From: Endomychus coccineus
Lineage: Eukaryota > Arthropoda > Insecta > Coleoptera > Endomychidae
Length of the DNA stretch: 64,000 nt
NCBI GenBank assembly: GCA_958510875.1
Contig: OY294068.1
Span: forward strand, 25,338,297 to 25,402,296
Direction: 5' to 3'
Shown here: in pieces, positions 52,301 through 55,883 of the stretch
Layout of the letters: the number at the start of each line of letters is the position of its first letter
Position numbering within the stretch: position 1 is the first letter of the stretch
The notes under the pieces: generated by a model
What the model was told of the DNA's origin: nothing
The model's database searches: none
What the model saw: the letters and a program-made list of their open reading frames with translations, nothing else
Made by a program: the position numbers and the translations under genes

Positions 52301-54172
52301 GTGTAAGTGTAATAAAACTCTGAAATCCAGTATGGTATAATTCCTCACGACTTAATGATCACCAACTACGAACCCCAAGAAACCGGTTATTATGAATCGT
52401 TCTATTCTATGGCCCCTTTGTACCTACTTTGAATATCAAAATACTATGTGCAATAGGAATGATAGCGAGAAAAGAAAAAGAGCCCAAATAAAATCAGTGA
52501 AGGCAACATACGATTGATCAAGTTTATGTGTGCAAATTATAATAGAATATACAACCTTAGAAAGAAGTTGTAGAGGGAATGGCTATATATAACATAAGTG
52601 AGAGGGAAGTCGTTTTGGTTTCTCGATACTTTGTGGTTATTTTATGCGAAATTTAGTGTTTAGTCTTATTTACATTATTTGTGTTTCAAATGCTCATGAA
52701 TATTCAAGCATGTAGTGTGTGAACAAACTGTGAATTGAACAATAAATAGTGTTCTGTTCATTAAAACATCAATCAGCAATTATGGTTAGTGGTGCAACTT
52801 GTGGATGTTCAAAGACAAGAAACAATAAAGACCAAAAATATTACATTTCATAGGTAATATTACTAATAATTATTTCGAAAACGACATGTCATGTCAGATT
52901 ATGATTACCCGGATCATAAGCGTAACAAGCATTATGTTAGAAAGATTTAACAGTAATAAATAAGTTTTTTATCGAAACATGTAAAATACAACTTAGCTTT
53001 TGAAAAGCACTGGATAAAAATGCTTGCCCTATTTGATATTTGGCTATAAATTTTCAGTTTTCCTAAGAATGTACATAATTATGGTTTGCTACCTTTGGAA
53101 ACGTTACGTCATTGCTAAACCGGAAACTTGAGTTCGCCATAAGCAACGACTATCCTGATATACTTATTCCCCAATGCTCCTTCCTAAGGTTTTATATTCA
53201 AGCAATTTTTCAACATCATAAGCTGTCAAGATCGATCAAAATGTTTATCCCAAGTCGCTACTTTTTCGAAATTGGATGGAAAGTAGCCCGAAGGAAAACA
53301 CTTGTGATAGGTACAGTCTATGGGGGTTCAGAATAAATATCTAAGATTTCCCATCCACCAGGTGCAGCATATCTTATTCCTCGCAAGACCACGCTTTACC
53401 CAACTCATTCTTTTTCGCAAACGACGTAGCCTCAAATGTTCCTCAACAATTTTGAGGGAAGTTTTGCATTGAACAGGACAGTGAATCAAGTAATTGTGGA
53501 GGAATTGATGAGAGTGAAGCAGATTTTGATGTTCACAAGAAGAACGAATATAAAAATTGTGGCAGGACGTGTTTGTCATCGATGGTGAGGAAATGAGCTG
53601 GTATCACGATCGATTTGAGAAAATCTACTGGAAATAATTGGGAGAATACAACTACTACATGTATTTATTGAAACTGAATACATCAGAATTCATCCTCTTT
53701 GAGATGGGTACCTGGACTTTAATGTATTGTTTCATGAGGGATATTTACCTTGAATCATCTTTTTGCAATATCGATCGACAGAATTCCAGGATTACATGGA
53801 TAACATCAAGACCAGAAGTTACAAATTCGATCTAAATGAAATCTTCTCGGAATTCTAATTCAACCATTTGGTCAGATTAATATCAAAGTTCTACTAATTC
53901 TAGTAATACCGGAAGAGTATAATAGAAAGAAAATTAAGATTGTCCAGGTTGGAATGGTCTCTGCCAAGAAACATCCACAATAATATTAATTTGTAATTTA
54001 CCTGTTTTTCCCCGAGCCGAGCAGTCACTGTCTGATCTATGATGACCTAACAGTTTTTCCCCGAATCCGTGAATTTTTTCCACGATCATTCCGCCATAAG
54101 TTGCTGCCTTTTCGCTTGTTAAAAAACTTTTATCTGTTGTTTCACCAACAGAATTTACATTAGGAGTGGACC
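13300..54172 (-). CDS. Dgk: Type I diacylglycerol kinase, 13 exons found, 5' end not found
   Basis: The enzyme phosphorylates diacylglycerol to phosphatidic acid at membranes, controlled by calcium. Exons in transcript order: 54172-54002, 51057-50896, 42687-42565, 33648-33534, 29816-29579, 26638-26439, 26228-26079, 22445-22163, 15305-15040, 14427-14272, 14215-14014, 13914-13733, 13389-13300. All junctions keep frame and use GT/AG, giving about 779 codons. Order of domains: linker, end of the recoverin-homology domain, EF hands ([19 protein letters not shown]), two C1 domains, catalytic domain with [10 protein letters not shown] and [18 protein letters not shown], accessory domain with GRRLAQCSS and [10 protein letters not shown], and the tail [10 protein letters not shown]. 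This is the type I (alpha/beta/gamma-like) layout. The gene spans about 41 kb because its introns are full of transposons. No exon is damaged. Confidence 0.96.
13733..13914 (-). other. Dgk: Dgk exon 12: accessory domain end
   Basis: Encodes [20 protein letters not shown] then [12 protein letters not shown] and [14 protein letters not shown]. The acceptor is ATTTAG and the donor GTATGT. Confidence 0.95.
14014..14215 (-). other. Dgk: Dgk exon 11: accessory domain
   Basis: Encodes [20 protein letters not shown], a Lys-rich insert, and VDLKLAVQ. The acceptor is TTTCAG and the donor GTCAGT. Confidence 0.95.
14272..14427 (-). other. Dgk: Dgk exon 10: start of accessory domain
   Basis: Encodes [20 protein letters not shown] then [18 protein letters not shown]. 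The acceptor is GTTTCAG and the donor GTGAGT. Confidence 0.95.
15040..15305 (-). other. Dgk: Dgk exon 9: catalytic domain core
   Basis: Encodes [20 protein letters not shown] then [16 protein letters not shown] and ends NNYFSVGV. The acceptor is GTCCACAG and the donor GTAAGT. Confidence 0.96.
15411..15720. mobile_element. Possible one-ended Tc1/mariner-like remnant
   Basis: TACAGGGTGGGCAAATTTCG has the look of a Tc1/mariner-type terminal repeat, but no matching second end was found. The downstream sequence is non-coding. Tentative. Confidence 0.3.
16861..17010. repeat. Palindrome array in the left Ginger terminal repeat
   Basis: Perfect or near-perfect 16 bp palindromes centred on ACGCGT sit at 16861-16876 (CCACAACGCGTTGTGG), 16941-16956 and 16972-16987 (CCAGAACGCGTTCTGG). 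Half sites lie near 16915 and 17002. Confidence 0.85.
17087..17165. repeat. AT-rich palindrome inside the Ginger element
   Basis: TTAGATCATATAATATAATA is followed by its inverted copy ending TATGATCTAA, with TTGGAAACCT directly repeated on both sides. It is likely a slippage-prone AT tract. Confidence 0.7.
17290..19131 (-). pseudogene. Ginger-like transposase (integrase), lightly damaged
   Basis: Exon 1 is 19131-18807 (donor GTAAGT). A 136 bp intron (18806-18671, acceptor TTTTTTAG) follows, then exon 2 from 18670. Domains: an H2C2 zinc finger ([10 protein letters not shown] ... LCEQC), an integrase core with [19 protein letters not shown] and [10 protein letters not shown] (the D, D, E positions), a linker with duplicated AEPNPVATN, and a Cys-rich tail [20 protein letters not shown]. 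One frameshift near 18140 and one in-frame TGA at 17809-17811 break it. Otherwise it is full length, so the insertion is fairly recent. It resembles the KRAB-A-domain-2-like proteins annotated in insects. Confidence 0.85.
19267..19440. repeat. Palindrome array in the right Ginger terminal repeat
   Basis: The mirror image of the left array: ACGCGT-centred palindromes recur at about 19290, 19322 and 19402, with half sites between them. Confidence 0.8.
19796..22126 (+). mobile_element. Tc1/mariner-like DDxD transposon with about 600 bp terminal repeats
   Basis: The element starts TACAGGATGTCCTCGAACTG and ends with the reverse complement, flanked by TA. The inverted repeats run about 19796-20399 and 21520-22126, with few differences. 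They are long enough that both contain the transposase start codon and about its first dozen codons. It lies in Dgk intron 8, ending about 34 bp from exon 8's donor. Confidence 0.9.
20362..21411 (+). pseudogene. DDxD transposase, frameshifted
   Basis: The start ATG at 20362 lies in the terminal repeat. The frame shifts near 20530 and runs on to 21074. A second shift near 21060 and a TGA at 21109-21111 lead into 21115-21411. Helix-turn-helix segments precede ILFTDEDTF (first catalytic Asp). [10 protein letters not shown] (second) and [14 protein letters not shown] (third) follow. Counting by hand, 43 residues separate the second and third Asp, more than the 34 of mariner. The C-terminus [12 protein letters not shown] is intact. 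The damage is light. Confidence 0.88.
22163..22445 (-). other. Dgk: Dgk exon 8: catalytic domain, nucleotide-binding part
   Basis: Encodes [19 protein letters not shown] and [18 protein letters not shown], the conserved glycine-rich ATP site. The donor GTGAGT lies at 22157-22162, only about 34 bp from the end of the DDxD transposon at 22126. Confidence 0.96.
22446..24469. other. Dgk intron 7, left part; nothing recognised
   Basis: AT-rich DNA with no supported gene. A short (TA)n tract lies at about 24338-24352. Confidence 0.5.
24470..25543 (+). mobile_element. 5'-truncated non-LTR retrotransposon (I/LOA-like) with a GATT tail
   Basis: Only the 3' end survives: RNase H, C-terminal zinc knuckle and a short 3' UTR ending in tandem TGAT units at about 25524-25543, a typical 3' tail. 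It is unusually GC-rich compared with its surroundings. A decayed relative lies at 28570-28900. Confidence 0.85.
24624..25451 (+). CDS. Retrotransposon RNase H and C-terminal zinc knuckle (3' end of pol)
   Basis: The RNase H part begins [18 protein letters not shown]. It keeps the four catalytic positions: [19 protein letters not shown] and [10 protein letters not shown]. After it comes [18 protein letters not shown], a Cys/His motif found at the end of I/R1/LOA-type pol proteins. The frame is open to its natural stop, but the reverse transcriptase upstream is gone; the piece before 24624 is in another frame. It degrades RNA in RNA-DNA hybrids in intact elements. Here it is a dead-on-arrival copy. 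Confidence 0.85.
   Translation: MWFTDGSKTGGFSGAGVYSRTPRREISVSLGGHATVFQAEVCAIRTCALENLRLNYRGRRIYICTDSRAALGALRAHRMTSRLVLECRETLVELARRNKLQLVWVPAHSGVKGNEVADELAKRGSLSAPGPDSTIGISSTTGLHALKELLDRQWLSIWRGSPGMRQAKLHIKEFSPKLSKTLLSMSRRGLKLVTGLLTGHCHLNKHLHTMGIVEDSICSRCGEADETASHILAECPALASLRLQHLGSTYMLPEAIRDISPGKILAFGTALGLLD
26079..26228 (-). other. Dgk: Dgk exon 7: end of C1 domain 2 and linker
   Basis: Encodes [20 protein letters not shown], the last zinc ligands, then [20 protein letters not shown] and RGSKYGYDN. The acceptor is ATTCTAG and the donor GTGAGT. Confidence 0.95.
26439..26638 (-). other. Dgk: Dgk exon 6: end of C1 domain 1 and most of C1 domain 2
   Basis: Encodes [17 protein letters not shown], completing the first C1 zinc pattern, and [19 protein letters not shown] followed by LHCRWCQIT for the second. 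The acceptor is ATTCCAG and the donor GTGAGT. Confidence 0.95.
26704..27250 (+). pseudogene. Non-LTR retrotransposon remnant (region before the RT)
   Basis: [20 protein letters not shown] ... [12 protein letters not shown], then [13 protein letters not shown] resembles the linker between endonuclease and RT in CR1/jockey-like elements. Frames are broken after about 26955. It is probably the same lineage as the RT at 16086-19700. Confidence 0.55.
27251..28569. other. Dgk intron 5, no gene
   Basis: A block near 28080-28130 resembles the internal repeat of the element at 4643-5396. A short motif (GGTACAAATxTCA ... GGTGGAAAATTG) occurs at about 28249 and again at about 28514. Confidence 0.4.
28570..28900 (+). 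pseudogene. Decayed 3' end of a non-LTR retrotransposon
   Basis: Fragments parallel the copy at 24470-25543 in order: TTAATAAATACCTACACATT, GGAGAAGAAACTGCCTCTAA and GGAGCGCACAATGGACAC. Stops and shifts abound. Confidence 0.6.
28901..29578. other. Dgk intron 5, right part; nothing recognised
   Basis: AT-rich, no supported feature. Confidence 0.5.
29579..29816 (-). other. Dgk: Dgk exon 5: EF hand 2 and start of C1 domain 1
   Basis: Encodes [13 protein letters not shown], a full second calcium loop, then [20 protein letters not shown] and the first zinc ligands of C1 domain 1. The donor is GTAAGT, and the split codon T|TT gives Phe of CCTFC. Confidence 0.95.
29817..30354. other. Dgk intron 4, left part; nothing recognised
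   Basis: AT-rich, no supported feature. Confidence 0.5.
30355..30735 (-). pseudogene. Tc1-like transposase, C-terminal half
   Basis: On the minus strand the remnant reads IQEVL, FGMAS, then [10 protein letters not shown] (second catalytic Asp region) near 30560. Near 30450 the C-terminal region is much decayed, ending GGNTS. It is the downstream half of the transposase whose start is at 32667-33060. Confidence 0.75.
31408..31950 (+). pseudogene. R1-clade non-LTR retrotransposon, C-terminal fragment
   Basis: [20 protein letters not shown] leads to [18 protein letters not shown], the C-x2-C-x(n)-H-x4-C motif at the end of R1-type pol. The frame is then broken by a palindromic insertion at 31744-31796. 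It resumes in another frame to [16 protein letters not shown], a typical pol end. Confidence 0.75.
31744..31796. repeat. 53 bp palindrome
   Basis: Two exact 24 bp arms (CCATATCATACCATTATAGA ... and its reverse complement) flank a 5 bp centre, CTAGA. The palindrome causes the frame break in the R1 fragment. Confidence 0.95.
32667..33060 (-). pseudogene. Tc1-like transposase, N-terminal half
   Basis: Minus-strand pieces: [20 protein letters not shown], then [26 protein letters not shown], and [20 protein letters not shown] with the first catalytic Asp. They match the Tc1 (DD34E) order. A deletion removes part between the paired domain and the catalytic core. Confidence 0.85.
33061..33533. other. 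Dgk intron 4, right part; nothing recognised
   Basis: AT-rich, no supported feature. Confidence 0.5.
33534..33648 (-). other. Dgk: Dgk exon 4: EF hand 1
   Basis: Encodes [19 protein letters not shown] with a complete calcium-binding loop (D-x-D-x-N-x-V-x-D-x-x-E), then [17 protein letters not shown]. The acceptor is TTTCAG and the donor GTGAGC. Confidence 0.95.
34146..34402. repeat. Tandem duplication, 128 bp period, two copies
   Basis: TAGATCATTCCCTATATATT begins both copies (34146, 34274). They agree at about nine of ten positions and each ends in a T-run after CACAG. Confidence 0.9.
34403..35277. other. Dgk intron 3; nothing recognised
   Basis: AT-rich sequence without supported genes. 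TTTCGGCTACCAAGTAGCCA at about 35190 contains a small palindrome often seen near element ends. Confidence 0.4.
35278..35492. mobile_element. Foldback MITE, 215 bp
   Basis: GTTACCCTCAGCTGG at the left and CCAGCTGAGGGTAAC at the right are exact inverse ends. The match continues inward for about 85 bp per arm with scattered differences. Confidence 0.85.
35548..35615 (-). repeat. tRNA-like (SINE-like) segment
   Basis: On the minus strand GGACTAAACATCTAGGAATG is followed by TGAGTTCGAATCCCGC, which looks like an anticodon stem plus the T-arm/B-box GTTCGAATC of a tRNA. No complete cloverleaf closes, so this is a tRNA-derived repeat, not a tRNA gene. A related copy lies at 36332-36410 on the other strand. 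Confidence 0.5.
35680..35848. mobile_element. Foldback MITE, 169 bp
   Basis: CACGCACATTCATCTAAAGT at the left is matched inverted by ACTTTAGATAAATGTGCGTG at the right. The interior (ATATATAAAAACCGG ...) recurs without the left arm at about 36165. Confidence 0.75.
36160..36410 (+). repeat. Direct copy of the MITE interior plus SINE-like segment
   Basis: ATATATAAAAACCGGGATGC through AATGTGCGTGAATAG repeats 35733-35850. It is followed by TTGTATTTACAAAAATATGG and a tRNA-like GGACTAGACATTCAGGAATG with GGGTCGAATGCC. Confidence 0.7.
36411..38933. other. Dgk intron 3; nothing recognised
   Basis: There are short open frames but none with recognisable protein similarity or consistent structure. Confidence 0.45.
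38934..39044. mobile_element. Small MITE, about 110 bp
   Basis: TACGTAACAAGTCCCGAAAG, then CTTTTACTGGAC, is matched inverted by GTCCAGTAAAAG and CACTTTTGGGACGTATTACG. The GC-rich middle has small repeats of GCGAG(C/T)C. Confidence 0.75.
39045..39781. other. Dgk intron 3; nothing firm
   Basis: Repeated CCGGAAAGTA and GGCCGG motifs near 39420-39560 hint at another decayed element, but no ends could be fixed. Confidence 0.35.
39782..40441 (+). pseudogene. Non-LTR retrotransposon RNase H fragment
   Basis: After a pre-RNase H segment ([20 protein letters not shown], then YRLSCNGS) comes [20 protein letters not shown] with the first Asp, [13 protein letters not shown], and [12 protein letters not shown]. 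The middle catalytic Glu is not conserved and the sequence breaks off just before the last Asp. It is I/LOA-like and distinct in sequence from the copy at 24624. Confidence 0.75.
40740..42135 (+). pseudogene. Decayed DDxD Tc1/mariner-like transposon
   Basis: Broken frames show [19 protein letters not shown] near 41310, then [17 protein letters not shown] and [11 protein letters not shown]. This resembles the transposase at 20362-21411, with the same hand-counted spacing of 43 residues. A terminal repeat-like ACATCCTGTATGTG sits at about 42129. No matching left end was found. Confidence 0.65.
42565..42687 (-). other. Dgk: Dgk exon 3: end of recoverin-homology domain
   Basis: Encodes [20 protein letters not shown] then [20 protein letters not shown], the conserved segment before the first EF hand. 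The donor is GTGAGT at 42559-42564. The split codon T|TT gives Phe with the next exon. Confidence 0.93.
42688..44580. other. Dgk intron 2, left part: dispersed repeat DNA
   Basis: TAGCTGTACCCTGCCACGCT near 43396, with GCTTCGCTGTGGC, resembles a widespread arthropod repeat motif. No element could be bounded. No gene is seen. Confidence 0.4.
43502..43586. repeat. Inverted repeat, 85 bp
   Basis: TTAACGATCAGCTGTG and CACAGCTGATCGTTAA face each other across about 38 bp containing GGCAGATGGCGCGG. Confidence 0.85.
44581..45933. repeat. Long inverted repeat, 1.35 kb, nearly loopless
   Basis: CTACCAGGTTTCGAG at 44581 is matched inverted at 45919-45933. The symmetry runs through almost the whole length to a loop of about 11 bp near 45269-45279 (TTTATAAAA ... 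TTTTATAAA). Arms of about 675 bp are about 90% alike near the ends and more diverged inside. It has no coding capacity. It is a foldback element or hairpin-forming locus. Confidence 0.85.
45945..46100 (+). repeat. TTCGAA minisatellite
   Basis: There are about ten units of 15-16 bp built on TTCTTCGAA and ACAGTCCTTCGAAAATC. The last part has a 30-31 bp higher-order period (TTCTTCGAAGAACAGTCCTT). The translation [10 protein letters not shown] repeats by coincidence of period. It abuts the right end of the long inverted repeat. Confidence 0.85.
46162..46414 (+). repeat. Direct repeat, two copies of about 80 bp
   Basis: AGGTRAGTAT, AATTTATGGAAATACCTG and CAATAACAAGTGRATTATCT occur in order at 46162-46242 and 46330-46414. 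Confidence 0.85.
46499..47293 (+). pseudogene. FLYWCH zinc finger / Mutator-like transposase N-terminal remnant
   Basis: [20 protein letters not shown] with [25 protein letters not shown] and VHNHAAN fits a FLYWCH/WRKY-like zinc finger at residues 1-65. It is followed by [20 protein letters not shown], typical of the linker in Mutator-like (MULE) proteins. An in-frame TGA at 46925-46927 is followed by [20 protein letters not shown] and [11 protein letters not shown]. The catalytic core is absent, so it is a remnant. Confidence 0.65.
47294..49547. other. Dgk intron 2; nothing recognised
   Basis: AT-rich sequence with short open frames lacking any recognisable protein similarity. Confidence 0.5.
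49548..49598. repeat. Short hairpin
   Basis: TGATGACAAA ... TTTGTCATCA forms an outer stem and CCGGAG ... CTCCGG an inner stem with a 6 bp loop. There is no evidence of function. Confidence 0.6.
50314..50588. mobile_element. Harbinger-type MITE, 275 bp
   Basis: GGCCAGGCGCCCACTGGCGA at the left and TAGTGCGCGCCTGTCC at the right are inverse ends, with TAGTCGCGC also mirrored inside. It is flanked by TAA on both sides, the 3 bp TWA-type duplication of PIF/Harbinger. No ORF. Confidence 0.8.
50896..51057 (-). other. Dgk: Dgk exon 2 of those found: Ser/Asn-rich linker
   Basis: The acceptor TTCTTGCAG and donor GTAATC bound the frame [18 protein letters not shown] followed by a Ser/Lys/Asn-rich stretch ending NNGKLE. 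The last base plus AA of the next exon gives Glu, so the phase agrees. Confidence 0.8.
51180..51970. other. Extremely AT-rich tract in Dgk intron 1
   Basis: There are long runs of AATTT/TTTAA words with very few G or C. Blocks such as AATAGTTTTACTTATGTAAA recur loosely, for example near 51890. No gene is possible here. Confidence 0.8.
52000..52023. repeat. ATCGAT microsatellite
   Basis: Four units of TATCGA, each self-complementary. Confidence 0.95.
52024..54001. other. Dgk intron 1; possible decayed LTR-like or coding remnants, unassigned
   Basis: 52030-52400 has an LTR-like look (AATAAAACTC near 52310) but no partner copy. A short frame from 52783 ([15 protein letters not shown]) and fragments at 53112-53579 could be traces of a DNA transposon. 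None is supported well enough to name. Confidence 0.3.
54002..54172 (-). other. Dgk: Dgk exon 1 of those found: linker
   Basis: The acceptor TTCTTGCAG and donor GTAAAT bound a frame containing [23 protein letters not shown]. It is rich in Ser, Gly and Lys with no named domain. It is assigned to Dgk by phase and by the next exons. The true first exon must lie further upstream. Confidence 0.75.
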
Positions 54173-54397
54173 CTGCAAGAAGAAAAGTTGCATTGAATAG
54201 TGAACATTTTCTATGACATACGGTGAATAGTTCAATCATCTATGTCCCTTGATAATACGTTGACGATATTGAATTATAAAGATTATTTTCATGAATGAAG
54301 AATATATTACAAATATTCATCAGGTGAAACTCACTGCTCCAAGTGCCAAGAGCTTGGTTGATGTCGCCATCTTGGCAGTAAGTGACTAACATTCTTA

Positions 54398-55193
54398 AGG
54401 TACGTGTACACTGTAGATTTTTTCTCGTAGAGTTACTCTAGCTAGAGCTCTCTAGATTTAGTCTAGAAGTGTACACAACATATAGAGCGCTCTAGCGGTT
54501 GCCTCTCTAGGATCTAGGTAGACTAACTAGAGTAGACGAAAATCTACAATGTACACGGAAATAGACACTATAGCTAGATCAGTCTAGATCCATTTGTTCA
54601 GTTGAATAGACCAAATAGAGCACGTAGAAATATTTGAACAGTTTTTTCGATATTGTTTTGTTAAAGGTACCTAATTATACATTTTTATACATTTTCTTCT
54701 GCATTTATTTGTACAATGGCCGATGTTGTGTGGGACAAGCAAAAAACCTATAAACTAATTGAGCTTCTTGAATCGTCTCCTGAACTGTGGAATTGTACAC
54801 TGAAGGAATACAGAGACAGGCAGCTAAAGGCAAAATGTATGGAAACAATTGCACTCCTTCGTCATCTCTTTTTGATATCCAATTTCTCACCCACAACCTC
54901 TTCGTTTTTTTCGATTTTATTTTCTGTTTTTTTTAAATCAAACTACACACTATAATTGCAGCTGCAACGCGTTTGCGGTCCGACATTTTTCGTACAAAGA
55001 AAACGAACTAACAACCAAAATGCTCTCTCAATGATAACTATCCGTAGACTTATCTAGGTAGATTTGATCTATGCGCTCTCTATGACTGCTCTAATTAGAG
55101 CACATTTCACTCTAGTGTAAACACACTTCTAGTGCAGTCTAGCTAGAGCGATCTAAATCTAGCTGTATTTATCTCTACAGTGTACAGGTGCCT
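54398..55193 (+). mobile_element. Harbinger-type element carrying a MADF fragment
   Basis: The ends AGGTACGTGTACACTGTAGA and, inverted, AGGCACCTGTACACTGTAGA are near-identical. They are flanked by TTA at 54395-54397 and 55194-55196, the 3 bp duplication of PIF/Harbinger. The inside has many CTCTAG/CTAGAG words. It is 796 bp, with no transposase. Confidence 0.85.
54716..54955 (+). pseudogene. MADF (Myb/SANT-like) DNA-binding fragment of a Harbinger element
   Basis: MADVVWDKQKTYKLIELLES, then SPELWNCTLKEYRDRQLKAK has the W ... LI ... LWN ... Y-x-x-R pattern of MADF domains, the accessory protein of PIF/Harbinger elements. About 46 residues match. The rest (from about LLRHLFLIS) is an unrelated frame after an internal deletion. 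Confidence 0.65.
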
Positions 55194-55196
55194 TTA

Positions 55197-55658
55197 GAGA
55201 TTTCAGTGAAGTATGAGATATCCATTTCGTCAATGTTTTACATTGCGTTGCTGTATCTTAGTGGGACATCTACCTTCGGGTAGATGGCGTTAGATGACCT
55301 GATCTCTCTAGGATGTTCATATTTATAGATTAGAGATATCGATCAATGCAGGTTACTCGTTCCGCCGATGAACTCGAGAGAGCGCGAGCGTTACGAATGT
55401 CTGGAACTATTAGATGCAGCGTCTGGTCGAGATAGAGAAACCAAATTACGTTTTGGGTAAATTATCGATTATGTCTTTAGTCATGATCATTATTTGTTTG
55501 TAACATTGTTCAACCAAGGCCATATTGAAAATATAATATGGCTCTAGATTCACAGAGAGTTGGGTAATGTATCCTTTTAAATTTTTAAAATATTTTTACA
55601 AGTATATTATCCTCAAACACAAAAATCGGATTATCAAATATTGTTGAATATGTATAAA
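55197..55658. other. No gene recognised
   Basis: A small hairpin ACATCTACCTTCGGGTAGATGG lies near 55268. Nothing else is supported. Confidence 0.45.
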
Positions 55659-55883
55659 TGGACTGTAGATAATATATGTTTTTATTGAATATTACAATTC
55701 AGTAATATTATAATACGTGAACTTCTGAAATACAAATCTTAACTTCTTGACAGTTGTTATGACAGTCGTTTTATTTAATTTCAAAAACAAAAACAATTAT
55801 TGCTTGATGGAAGTGATACTATTTTTAACGCCTCCCATTTGTCGCGTGATTGAACGTTCTATATTTTAATGCTGTCCTCAACA
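55659..55883 (-). repeat. BEL/Pao 3' LTR
   Basis: Read on the minus strand it begins TGTTGAGGACAGC and ends CTACAGTCCA. An AATAAA occurs inside it. The stop codon of the ORF lies in it at 55859-55861. Confidence 0.9.

Noticed and set aside
52030..52400. Possible solo LTR
   Set aside because: There is an AATAAA-like signal, but no second copy, no TG/CA ends and no target duplication could be fixed.
52783..53579. Possible THAP- or Harbinger-like coding remnant
   Set aside because: Only scattered Cys and Arg/Trp motifs in different frames and on both strands; not enough to name a family.
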